Of a stretch of DNA of 5,863 bases, positions 1 to 5,863 are shown in pieces (position 1 is the stretch's first letter; each line of letters starts with the position of its first letter). The DNA is from Chromatiales bacterium. Lineage in GTDB: Bacteria > Pseudomonadota > Gammaproteobacteria > Chromatiales > Chromatiaceae. The position numbers and the translations under genes were made by a program. The notes beneath the pieces are model-generated. The model worked only from the letters and a program-made list of their open reading frames with translations. It had not been told where the DNA came from and made no database searches. The stretch spans positions 1 through 5,863 of the forward strand of contig JAKSCN010000294.1 of assembly GCA_022360595.1 (NCBI GenBank), in the 5' to 3' direction.

Positions 1-537
1 GCCGAGTATGGCATGTTGCCCCGTTCCACCGGAGAACGCATGGGCCGTGAAGCGAGCCGAGGCAAACAGGGTGGCCGCACCTTGGAGATACAGCGCCTGA
101 TCGGGCGCTCACTGCGTGCAGCCGTGGATCTGACCAAATTGGGTGAAAACACCATCACCCTGGACTGCGACGTTATTCAAGCCGATGGCGGCACGCGCAC
201 TGCCTCCATCTCTGGTGCCTATGTGGCTTTGGTAGACGCGATCGGCAGCCTGCAGAAGAGAGGGGCTTTAAAGGAAAATCCGCTCCAAGAGCAGATCGCT
301 TCGATCTCCGTTGGGATTTTTGACGGCACACCGGTTCTCGACCTCGACTACGCCGAAGACTCCAACGCCGAAACTGACATGAACGTGGTAATGAACAACA
401 AAGGCGCTTTTATCGAGGTACAAGGCACGGCCGAGGGCCACGCCTTCGTAATGGACGAACTTCAATCAATGCTGACATTGGCTCAGCAAGGTATTGAAAC
501 CATCATGGCAGCCCAAAACGCGGCCCTATCCGAATAG
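1..537 (+). CDS. rph: Ribonuclease PH, C-terminal 178 residues (5' end outside window)
   Basis: RNase PH is a cytoplasmic, phosphate-dependent 3'-to-5' exoribonuclease that trims the 3' ends of tRNA precursors and works as a ring of dimers. The reading frame is open from base 1 (AEYGMLPRST...) and ends in TAG at 535-537. Aligned from memory with the 238-residue E. coli protein, the visible part corresponds without gaps to residues 61-238, so about 60 N-terminal residues lie outside the window. The ATG at 13 is an internal methionine, not the start. Family landmarks are present: the GKQGGR arginine (E. coli R86, visible residue 26) and the GGTRTAS arginine (R126, visible 66), both linked to phosphate binding; and the acidic EDSNAETDMNVVM segment (D180 and D186, visible 120 and 126) of the active site. 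The C-terminus is full length, unlike the frameshifted rph of E. coli K-12. The gene converges on the ccm operon and is followed 39 bases later by a terminator. Confidence 0.97.
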   Translation, partial: AEYGMLPRSTGERMGREASRGKQGGRTLEIQRLIGRSLRAAVDLTKLGENTITLDCDVIQADGGTRTASISGAYVALVDAIGSLQKRGALKENPLQEQIASISVGIFDGTPVLDLDYAEDSNAETDMNVVMNNKGAFIEVQGTAEGHAFVMDELQSMLTLAQQGIETIMAAQNAALSE

Positions 538-576
538 CTGCCAGCCACTCCCACAAAAAACTACTCTCGCAAACAG

Positions 577-609
577 AAAAGGCCTTCATCTGAAGGCCTT
601 TTCTATTTT
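577..609. terminator. Bidirectional Rho-independent terminator between rph and ccmI
   Basis: A perfect 12-base inverted repeat (577-588 with 591-602, core GGCCTTCA / TGAAGGCC) forms a GC-rich stem flanked by A and T runs. The apical A-T pair probably opens to give a four-base ATCT loop. On the + strand the stem is followed by TTTTCTATTTT (599-609), suiting the end of rph. On the - strand it is followed by TTTTCTGTTT (580-571), suiting the end of the ccm operon. It starts 39 bases after the rph stop and lies 23 bases past the ccmI stop, so one hairpin probably ends both converging transcripts. The T tracts are interrupted by C and A or G, so strength in each direction is uncertain. Confidence 0.87.
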
Positions 610-625
610 GGATTGCGCAGTCGAC

Positions 626-1879
626 TTACTGCACGGTGCTATTGATCACCACATCAACCGCGGCATTGGTTTGCACCATTACCGGAGAGATCTCGCCATT
701 AAAGTCGCCGGACTTGGCAATCGGGTCACCACTCATTGAGACACGCGCACCAACAATCACCTGATCAAAATTGGAAAGCTTCATCTGCGGCATCATGGCG
801 CTACTGTCATCCAGAGTCACTTCCACCGGCAGATCTTTCACCTGAAGCTTGGCCGCAGCCAGCGGCATCGGAGGCCCTTGTAGCGCCTTGGCATATACGA
901 AAACCAACTGCTCCGGCTTCACCTGGGCCTGCAACTCAGAAGCGAGGCTCACCTTAACCTTGATCGCAGTAACTACGGCCTCAGCAGATGTTGACTGCAC
1001 GGGCTCCGCCTGCCCCAACTGTCGCTGGATATCGGTGATAAAACCATTAACTTTTGCAACCGACTCCGGCTCTCCCGCAAGCAGAGGTTTCAGAGCCTCG
1101 AAATGAGTCAACGCCGCTTCCAGGTTACCGGACTGACGTTCAACCATACCCGCCAGCCAGAGTGCCGTGGGATCCTGCGGTGCGACTGTTACCGCCTTGC
1201 GAATCAACTCGGCCGGACGCCCGGTCATATCGCCGTTGTTGGCCATCGCCATCGCATCGGCCAGGGAGAGCATGGCCGAGGGAATATCACCAACCAATTT
1301 ATAGGCGGTATCAAAAGCGGTTACCGCTTTCGGATAGTCCTTCATCACCATGTAAGTGCGGCCCAGCAGGAACCAGCCCTCTGCATCTTCAGGCTGCTCT
1401 TTTAAGTGAGAGACCAGGGATTCGATCATCTCCTCGACTGGCGGCAACTCTTCACCACCATGCCCTGCGTTCTGAGCATGGCTAGCCTGCTGCTGAGGAT
1501 CAAAACCGATCATCTGGGGCTCACCCAAGTAGAGATATAGCCCCACAGTCAAGGCAGGCACGAGAACCGCCAACGACCCCAAGGCGAGACGGCCGTGCTG
1601 CTGGGGCGTCTCCGGCGTCTCCTTGTCGGTATCATCACCGCCACTAATATCCAGCAGCAGCGCCTGCTCCAATTCAAGCTTGGCCTGCTCGAACTCAGAC
1701 TGATTCAGTACGCCGTTGTTGAGATCGGTCTCCAGCTCAGAAAGACGCTCCTGGGCAATCACAACGTTCTGTTGATTACGATCCAGCGCCAAGGGGGTGC
1801 GTAAACGCAGTAGCGGGGGGGCGAGCAGCACCAATGCAAGCAGTACCAGCACCGCCGCGAGAATTATAAAAATGGTCAT
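626..1879 (-). CDS. ccmI: CcmI/CycH, apocytochrome c-binding TPR protein of the heme lyase complex
   Basis: CcmI is an inner-membrane protein that captures apocytochrome c and presents it to CcmF/CcmH for heme attachment. The 417 residues show the standard order: membrane segment at about 3-22; a cytoplasmic loop at about 30-95 with a heptad-like, charged helical stretch (about 36-76); a second membrane segment at about 98-118; then a periplasmic part. Three TPR-like repeats are visible at about 166-199 (AEGWFLLGRTYMVMKDYPKA), 203-234 and 236-269. A C-terminal beta-rich domain at about 300-415 contains the family-typical stretches VFVYAKALQGPPMPLA and MMPQMKLSNF. A short linker after the second membrane segment has two histidines (residues 134 and 140). 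The ATG at 1879 overlaps the ccmH stop by four bases (ATGA, 1876-1879) and has no strong Shine-Dalgarno sequence, so coupling to ccmH translation is likely. It is the last gene of the operon. In E. coli the equivalent is fused to CcmH and is shorter. Confidence 0.95.
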   Translation of the reverse strand: MTIFIILAAVLVLLALVLLAPPLLRLRTPLALDRNQQNVVIAQERLSELETDLNNGVLNQSEFEQAKLELEQALLLDISGGDDTDKETPETPQQHGRLALGSLAVLVPALTVGLYLYLGEPQMIGFDPQQQASHAQNAGHGGEELPPVEEMIESLVSHLKEQPEDAEGWFLLGRTYMVMKDYPKAVTAFDTAYKLVGDIPSAMLSLADAMAMANNGDMTGRPAELIRKAVTVAPQDPTALWLAGMVERQSGNLEAALTHFEALKPLLAGEPESVAKVNGFITDIQRQLGQAEPVQSTSAEAVVTAIKVKVSLASELQAQVKPEQLVFVYAKALQGPPMPLAAAKLQVKDLPVEVTLDDSSAMMPQMKLSNFDQVIVGARVSMSGDPIAKSGDFNGEISPVMVQTNAAVDVVINSTVQ

Positions 1880-2361
1880 TTATCTGAATCTTTGGTCTGT
1901 TGGTCGTCTTTATTCTGGTTGAGAAGCTGCTCCGCTTTCGCAATATCATCGGCGGAGATTTCGGGCACCGCTTCTCGGCTCTTACGACGAATGATGTTAA
2001 TCAACACCACCACCGCCGAGACCAGAATGATGAACGGCCCGGCCCACAGCAGGTAGGTTGAGCTTCTCAGTGGCGGACGATACATCACGAAGTCGCCATA
2101 GCGATCGACCATATAGGTGACCACCTCCTCTTCGCTTGCCCCACGCTTCACCATATCGTAAGTGAGGCTCCGCATGTCCTGGGCCAGCTCCGCATTCGAG
2201 TCGGCCAGATTCTGATTTTGGCAGACCAGACAGCGCAGCTCTTCGATCAGTTTTTTATAACGTGCCTCTTTGACAGGATCATCAAACTGATACGCTTCAA
2301 TTGTAGCGTTGGCCAGTAGCGGCAGACACAGCAACAGCGATAACAACAGCCGTCTCATCAT
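1876..2361 (-). CDS. ccmH: CcmH/CcmL, thiol oxidoreductase of cytochrome c maturation
   Basis: CcmH is a membrane-anchored periplasmic protein that takes part in reducing the apocytochrome c CXXCH cysteines, working with CcmG and in complex with CcmF and CcmI. The 161-residue protein has an N-terminal signal peptide (MMRRLLLSLLLCLPLLANA, likely cut after residue 19). The family redox motif LRCLVCQNQN follows, with cysteines 44 and 47, then the conserved continuation LADSNAELAQDMR. One membrane segment spans about 103-125, followed by a charged cytoplasmic tail of about 36 residues. A third cysteine (residue 12) lies in the signal peptide. Length matches stand-alone CcmH proteins and the N-terminal half of the E. 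coli CcmH fusion. The start is one of two adjacent ATG codons (2361 or 2358). The first overlaps the ccmG stop as ATGA. The second sits 7 bases after a GGAGG and may be the better used; the choice changes one residue. Confidence 0.96.
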   Translation of the reverse strand: MMRRLLLSLLLCLPLLANATIEAYQFDDPVKEARYKKLIEELRCLVCQNQNLADSNAELAQDMRSLTYDMVKRGASEEEVVTYMVDRYGDFVMYRPPLRSSTYLLWAGPFIILVSAVVVLINIIRRKSREAVPEISADDIAKAEQLLNQNKDDQQTKDSDK

Positions 2362-2885
2362 TCAGCCTCCAACTGAGCCATCAAAGGCTTCAACTCATTC
2401 CGCCACAGCTCGGCATTCAGGCCACCGGTATGCTTCCAGCGAATAAAGCCCTTTTTGTCGATCAGGAAAGTCTCTGGCGCGCCATAGACACCCCAGTCCA
2501 TCACCGCCTTACTCTCCGGGTCTATACCCACGGCGATGAACGGATTGCCCTGCTGCGCCAGCATCTTCTTGGCATCGTCCGAATCATCACGCCAATCGAT
2601 ACCAACAATCGGCACACCTTCATTCTTCAGATACATGAGAAAATCATGCTCACGCCAACACTCAGGGCACCAGGTTCCCCAAACGTTGACCAACCAAACC
2701 CGGCCCTTCATGGTTTCCGATGAAACGATCTGACTCTCATCATAGAGCGAAGGCAGTGAAATAACGGGCGCCTCTTTGTTGATCAGCACCGAGGGCACAT
2801 CGCGGGGATCCCTGGTCAATCCAATCGCCAGAAAAACCACCAGCACTAGAAAGATTACCAGCGGAATCAGAAAACGCGCTTTCAT
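2358..2885 (-). CDS. ccmG: CcmG/DsbE, thioredoxin-like thiol:disulfide oxidoreductase
   Basis: CcmG is a membrane-tethered periplasmic thioredoxin that passes electrons from the DsbD/CcdA-type transporter to apocytochrome c or CcmH, keeping the CXXCH cysteines reduced. The 175-residue protein has an uncleaved N-terminal membrane anchor at about 5-23, then a thioredoxin-like domain at about 38-172. The active site is WGTWCPECW with cysteines 73 and 76. The conserved cis-proline loop GVYGAPETFLID (proline 137) and the GIDWRDD stretch (95-101), both typical of CcmG rather than of general thioredoxins, are present. The residues between the cysteines are Pro-Glu, where E. coli has Pro-Thr. Its ATG overlaps the ccmF stop by four bases (ATGA, 2882-2885). 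The upstream GGGGG at 2894-2890 is a poor Shine-Dalgarno match, so coupling to ccmF is probable. Length is close to the 185 residues of E. coli DsbE. Confidence 0.97.
   Translation of the reverse strand: MKARFLIPLVIFLVLVVFLAIGLTRDPRDVPSVLINKEAPVISLPSLYDESQIVSSETMKGRVWLVNVWGTWCPECWREHDFLMYLKNEGVPIVGIDWRDDSDDAKKMLAQQGNPFIAVGIDPESKAVMDWGVYGAPETFLIDKKGFIRWKHTGGLNAELWRNELKPLMAQLEAE
2366..2370 (-). promoter_or_regulatory. Ribosome binding site of ccmH
   Basis: A GGAGG on the minus strand lies inside the last codons of ccmG. It is 4 bases before the first ATG of ccmH (2361) and 7 bases before the second (2358). The 7-base spacing is closer to the usual optimum, so it slightly favours the second ATG, although the first gives the ATGA overlap found at most junctions here. 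Confidence 0.6.
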
Positions 2886-4858
2886 GCAGCCCCCACTGTC
2901 GATTCATTCTCGGCCAGACGTGTCTTACGCGCCAGCTTGAAATAACGGCGATCACTGGCTGCCAGCAGGCCGCCCAACGACATAAAGATACAACCTAACC
3001 AGATCCAGCGGACAAACGGCTTGTGGTAGAGGCGTACCGCCCAAGCACCGTCATCACCCAACGGCTCACCCAGCGCGACAAACAGATCGCGGGTCAGCCC
3101 GGCATCGATACCCGCCTCGGTCATCGGCATACCGGTCGAGTAGTTACGCTTCTCCGGACTCACTGTCACCACGTGCTCACCATCTTTGGAGATATTGATA
3201 GTACCTTTGGCGCCGACGTAGTTGGGACCACGGAAGTTCTCAACCCCTTGAAAGTGGAACACATAGCCACCCAACTCGTAGTCCTGTCCCGGCTCTAAAC
3301 GCACATCTTTCTCGACACTGTAGATAGAGGTGAGGGAGACACCAATAATAAAGATGGCGATACCGGCATGCCCAAACAGCATCCCCCAGCCACCGCGTGG
3401 TGTATTCCGTATAGTCTGCAACAGACCACGACCCGCGGTATTGCGATCGAGCAGCCACTGGGTACTCGTCAAGATAATCCAGGTAGCCAAACCGACACCC
3501 AGTGCCGCACCTAGAGAGTAGGTCGGCGCAAACACGGCGGGAGCAATCAACCCCAGCGCAACACTGATCACGAAATGAGGGATCAAACGCTTGAACAGCT
3601 TCTGCCCGTCATCCTGTTTCCAGCGCATCAATGCACCAATACCGACCAGGAAAGCCAACGGTACCGTGAGCGGTACAAATACGCTGTTGAAGTAGGGAGG
3701 ACCGACCGAAATCTTACCGGCGCCCAACGCATCAAGAATCAACGGATAGAGCGTACCAAGCAGTACACTACAAGCGGTCACGACCAAAATAACATTATTT
3801 AGCAGTAACCCTGTCTCACGGGAAACTATATCGAACTTCACCGTGCTCTTGATCTGCGCGGCACGCCACGAGTAGAGCAGCAACGAGCCACCAATCACGG
3901 TACCCAGGAAGATCAAAATAAAGACACCGCGCGACGGATCGGTCGCGAAGGCGTGTACCGAGGTGAGTACGCCGGAGCGCACCAGGAAAGTGCCCAATAG
4001 ACTCAATGAGAAGGCGAAGATTGCCAGCAACACGGTCCAGGCCTTAAATGCGCCACGCTTCTCGGTTACCGCCAGCGAGTGCATTAACGCGGTACCCACA
4101 ATCCAAGGCATGAACGAGGCGTTCTCCACCGGATCCCAGAACCACCAGCCGCCCCAGCCAAGCTCGTAGTAAGCCCACCAGCTACCCAGAGCGATACCCA
4201 GTGTCAGGAACACCCACGCCACATTGGTCCAGGGGCGCGACCAGCGTGCCCAGGCGGCATCCAGACGACCACCCAACATGGCCGCAATCGCAAAGGCGAA
4301 AGCGACCGAGAAACCAACATAGCCCATATAAAGCATCGGCGGATGAATCGCCAAACCGGGATCTTGCAGCAGCGGATTCAGCTCGCGCCCCTCTGCCGGC
4401 ACATTGATCAACCGCTCAAATGGATTGGAGGTCAGCAACATGAATAGCAGGAAGCCGACTGTGACCAGCCCCATCACCCCCACAACCCGAGCGACCATGA
4501 CATCAGGCACACTGCGGCTGAATACCGTTACAGCTCCGGTCCAGAGCGACAGCGTTAAAGCCCAGAACAGCAGCGACCCCTCATGAGCGCCCCACACACC
4601 GGAGATCAGGTAGAGGGTAGGCAGTGCGGTATTCGAGTTGTGGGCAACGTACGAGACCGAAAAGTCGTGCACCAGAAAAGAGTAGGTAAGACAGCCGTAG
4701 GCGATCACCATAAACAGCAGATTGGCCTGGGCGGCAGGCTTCGCCACAGCCACCCATGAGGCGATCCCCTTATGTGCGCCAACCAGCGGAATAATCGACT
4801 GAACCAGCGCCATGCAGAGCGCTAGAATCAACGCAATATGTCCAAGCTCAGGTATCAT
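2882..4858 (-). CDS. ccmF: CcmF, cytochrome c heme lyase subunit
   Basis: CcmF is the large polytopic inner-membrane core of the System I heme lyase. It accepts heme from holo-CcmE and, with CcmH and CcmI, attaches it to apocytochrome c. The 658-residue product has roughly 15 hydrophobic segments by eye. The tryptophan-rich WWD domain is at about 231-248 (LGWGGWWFWDPVEN). The four histidines known from E. coli as heme ligands are recognisable: H172 (AIHPPMLYMGY) and H302 (SVHAFATDP) on the periplasmic side, H260 (ALMHSLAVTEKR) and H497 (LFGHAGI) within the membrane. A large soluble periplasmic loop lies at about 512-615, before the last membrane segment (about 616-634). Length is close to the 647 residues of E. 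coli. The ATG at 4858 shares its first base with the last base of the ccmE TAA stop (TAATG). A GGAG at 4869-4866, 7 bases upstream, supports this start. Confidence 0.98.
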   Translation of the reverse strand: MIPELGHIALILALCMALVQSIIPLVGAHKGIASWVAVAKPAAQANLLFMVIAYGCLTYSFLVHDFSVSYVAHNSNTALPTLYLISGVWGAHEGSLLFWALTLSLWTGAVTVFSRSVPDVMVARVVGVMGLVTVGFLLFMLLTSNPFERLINVPAEGRELNPLLQDPGLAIHPPMLYMGYVGFSVAFAFAIAAMLGGRLDAAWARWSRPWTNVAWVFLTLGIALGSWWAYYELGWGGWWFWDPVENASFMPWIVGTALMHSLAVTEKRGAFKAWTVLLAIFAFSLSLLGTFLVRSGVLTSVHAFATDPSRGVFILIFLGTVIGGSLLLYSWRAAQIKSTVKFDIVSRETGLLLNNVILVVTACSVLLGTLYPLILDALGAGKISVGPPYFNSVFVPLTVPLAFLVGIGALMRWKQDDGQKLFKRLIPHFVISVALGLIAPAVFAPTYSLGAALGVGLATWIILTSTQWLLDRNTAGRGLLQTIRNTPRGGWGMLFGHAGIAIFIIGVSLTSIYSVEKDVRLEPGQDYELGGYVFHFQGVENFRGPNYVGAKGTINISKDGEHVVTVSPEKRNYSTGMPMTEAGIDAGLTRDLFVALGEPLGDDGAWAVRLYHKPFVRWIWLGCIFMSLGGLLAASDRRYFKLARKTRLAENESTVGAA

Positions 4859-5298
4859 TAATTGGCTCCGGTAGCCGCGTTATGGGATTGCTCCAACGCG
4901 TCCGCCACCTCAGGTGGCATGTAATTCTCATCGTGTTTGGCCAATACTTCACTGGCGATAAAGACACCGTTCGTCCCCATCTTGCCTTGAGCGATCACAC
5001 CCTGCCCTTCGGCAAACAGATCGGGCAAAATCCCAGTATAGGCGACGGGAATACGGTAGGCGTTATCGGTCACGTTGAAGCGAATAGTCAGCTCTTTACC
5101 TCGCTCCAAACTACCCGCCTCAACCAGACCGCCGAGGCGAAAGATATGCTCCGCCGGCGCTTTATTCTGCTTCACCTCAGTAGGTGAAAAGAAGTAGGAG
5201 AGGTTGTTATCCAAAGCGTTTACCACCAGCCAGGTGGCCAGGCCGAGACCCACTAAACCAGCTACTACAAATCCCAGGCGTTTATGTCTCGCTTTCAT
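4858..5298 (-). CDS. ccmE: CcmE, periplasmic heme chaperone
   Basis: CcmE binds heme covalently and transiently, receiving it from CcmC and delivering it to CcmF. The 146-residue protein has a short positively charged N-terminus (MKARHKR), one membrane anchor at about 9-28, and a periplasmic OB-fold-like beta domain at about 40-120 with the conserved GILPDLFAEGQGVIAQG segment (89-105). The signature LAKHDENYMPPEV is at 119-131, giving heme-binding histidine 122 and tyrosine 126 (E. coli H130 and Y134). It is the histidine form, not the cysteine variant (CxxxY) seen in some archaeal, delta-proteobacterial and Gram-positive CcmE proteins. The short flexible C-terminal tail is usual. The start is supported by AGGAG at 5308-5304 with 5-base spacing and by an ATGA overlap with the ccmD stop (5295-5298). 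The end overlaps ccmF by one base. Confidence 0.98.
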   Translation of the reverse strand: MKARHKRLGFVVAGLVGLGLATWLVVNALDNNLSYFFSPTEVKQNKAPAEHIFRLGGLVEAGSLERGKELTIRFNVTDNAYRIPVAYTGILPDLFAEGQGVIAQGKMGTNGVFIASEVLAKHDENYMPPEVADALEQSHNAATGAN

Positions 5299-5468
5299 GC
5301 TTTCTCCTCAGCGTTCATCCGAACAATACGGGCGATACGTTGCTTGATCGCCTGTCTGCGGCCACGCAGCAGAACCGGCTCAATCACCATCAGCAGCGCT
5401 GTAACCCCAAACGAACTCCACACATAGAGGGCGTAACCGCCCATATCAAAAAACTCACCGATACTCAT
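5295..5468 (-). CDS. ccmD: CcmD, small membrane protein of the CcmABCD heme-release complex
   Basis: CcmD is a very small single-span inner-membrane protein needed to release holo-CcmE from the CcmABC complex. The 57 residues (MSIGEFFDMGGYALYVWSSF...) contain the family-typical FFxMGGYAxxVW stretch at 6-17. A membrane segment spans about 12-34, followed by a basic cytoplasmic tail with several arginines and lysines (36-50). The frame also has an ATG further upstream at 5498, giving 10 extra residues (MGEPVGGGTP). I chose 5468 because a perfect GGAGGT lies 6 bases upstream (5480-5475), because it gives the same ATGA overlap with the preceding stop (5465-5468) seen at other junctions, and because homologues begin near this point. 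The gene overlaps ccmE by four bases at its end. Confidence 0.93.
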   Translation of the reverse strand: MSIGEFFDMGGYALYVWSSFGVTALLMVIEPVLLRGRRQAIKQRIARIVRMNAEEKA

Positions 5469-5863
5469 CGGCGTACCTCCGCCAACTGGCTCACCCAAGT
5501 GGTATCACGTTCACGCTCCAAGATAATGCAGCGTACCCGCCCCATCGCCACGGCGATGGTGTAGGCCCAGAATCCCAATGCCATGATCAACATGGTCCAG
5601 AGCATAATCGAACTCATGCTGGAGCCTTCGGTGACACTGACCGAAGCACCCTGATGCAGAGTGTTCCACCACTTTACTGAATAGTGAATGATAGGAATAT
5701 TGACCACGCCCACCAGCACCAGCAAAGCGCCAGCGCGATCCGAACGGCGCGGATCATCAATCGCCCCCTGCAGGGCAATGAATCCCAAATAGAGGAACAA
5801 CAGAATAAGCTCGGACGTCAACCGGGCATCCCAAACCCACCAGGTTCCCCACATCGGCTTGCC
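5465..5863 (-). CDS. ccmC: CcmC, heme handling protein, C-terminal 132 residues (5' end outside window)
   Basis: CcmC is a six-span inner-membrane protein that presents heme on the periplasmic side and drives its attachment to CcmE. The frame is open to the right edge (GKPMWGTWWVWDARLTSELILL), so the ATG at 5854 is internal and the gene continues beyond the window. The WWD heme-binding motif is at visible residues 5-14, directly followed by a membrane helix. The second conserved axial histidine (H184 in E. coli) is visible at residue 60 in VNIPIIHYSVKWWNTLHQG. Two further hydrophobic stretches are at about visible residues 45-58 and 84-104, followed by a C-terminal tail ending WVSQLAEVRR. Compared with the 245-residue E. 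coli protein, a little under half is missing, including the region with H60. The TGA stop overlaps the ccmD ATG by four bases. Confidence 0.97.
   Translation of the reverse strand, partial: GKPMWGTWWVWDARLTSELILLFLYLGFIALQGAIDDPRRSDRAGALLVLVGVVNIPIIHYSVKWWNTLHQGASVSVTEGSSMSSIMLWTMLIMALGFWAYTIAVAMGRVRCIILERERDTTWVSQLAEVRR
5475..5480 (-). promoter_or_regulatory. Ribosome binding site that sets the ccmD start
   Basis: GGAGGT on the minus strand, within the last codons of ccmC, is the most canonical Shine-Dalgarno sequence I found among the gene starts here. It is 6 bases upstream of the ATG at 5468 and lies inside the longer 67-residue version of ccmD, which argues against the upstream start at 5498. 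Confidence 0.8.

Noticed and set aside
13..537. rph as a complete gene starting at the ATG at 13
   Set aside because: The frame is open to base 1 with conserved residues (AEYG) before that ATG, so the gene is cut by the window edge.
538..625. A small RNA or small gene in the rph-ccmI gap
   Set aside because: The 88 bases hold only the terminator hairpin and short flanks; no promoter-like pair of boxes or coding frame with a ribosome binding site is convincing.
494..739. An 81-codon + strand frame covering the rph end, the terminator and the ccmI end
   Set aside because: It runs through the terminator hairpin and two real genes in another frame, and has no recognisable content.
1054..1485. 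A 143-codon open frame on the + strand, opposite ccmI
   Set aside because: It is proline- and arginine-rich, resembles no family I know, and lies fully antisense to a well-supported ccmI. It is a shadow frame.
5184..5564. A 126-codon open frame on the + strand, crossing ccmC, ccmD and ccmE
   Set aside because: It lies antisense to three recognised genes, has low-complexity basic composition and no recognisable domain.
5465..5854. ccmC starting at the ATG at 5854
   Set aside because: This Met is inside the conserved GKPMWGTWW motif and the frame continues past the window edge.
1..5863. A novel defence, mobile or biosynthetic system
   Set aside because: All coding space is taken by rph and canonical ccm genes with intact key residues. 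There are no direct repeats, transposase remnants or unassigned genes.

Overview
This window is a compact, ordinary-looking piece of a Gram-negative, respiring proteobacterial chromosome. It is almost certainly gammaproteobacterial, judging by how closely the RNase PH, CcmC, CcmF and CcmE motifs match the E. coli proteins as I recall them. Base composition looks moderate in GC by eye, but I did not compute it. I cannot name a genus. No mobile element, CRISPR array, RNA gene or foreign-looking island is visible.

Layout: positions 1-537 (+) hold the C-terminal three quarters of rph (RNase PH, a tRNA 3'-end trimming enzyme). An 88-base intergenic gap (538-625) carries a near-perfect inverted repeat with T-rich flanks on both sides, best read as a bidirectional Rho-independent terminator shared by two convergent transcripts. 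From 5863 down to 626 (-) runs the distal part of a System I cytochrome c maturation operon in the order ccmC (partial, 5' end outside the window), ccmD, ccmE, ccmF, ccmG (dsbE), ccmH, ccmI (cycH). ccmA and ccmB, and the operon promoter, would be expected beyond the right edge but are not seen.

How the genes work together: CcmC (with CcmD) loads heme onto the periplasmic chaperone CcmE through its WWD domain. CcmE carries heme, covalently bound to a histidine in its HDENY motif, to CcmF. CcmG and CcmH are membrane-anchored thiol proteins that keep the CXXCH cysteines of apocytochrome c reduced. CcmI holds the apocytochrome with its TPR domain, and the CcmF/H/I lyase complex attaches heme. All key residues I can check by eye are present in every gene. 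Every gene junction in the operon overlaps (five ATGA overlaps and one TAATG), which implies translational coupling throughout. CcmH and CcmI are separate proteins here, unlike the E. coli CcmH fusion.

I found no credible undescribed system. The points most worth a second look are the CPEC active site of CcmG, the corrected ccmD start, the uninterrupted chain of overlaps and the shared terminator.
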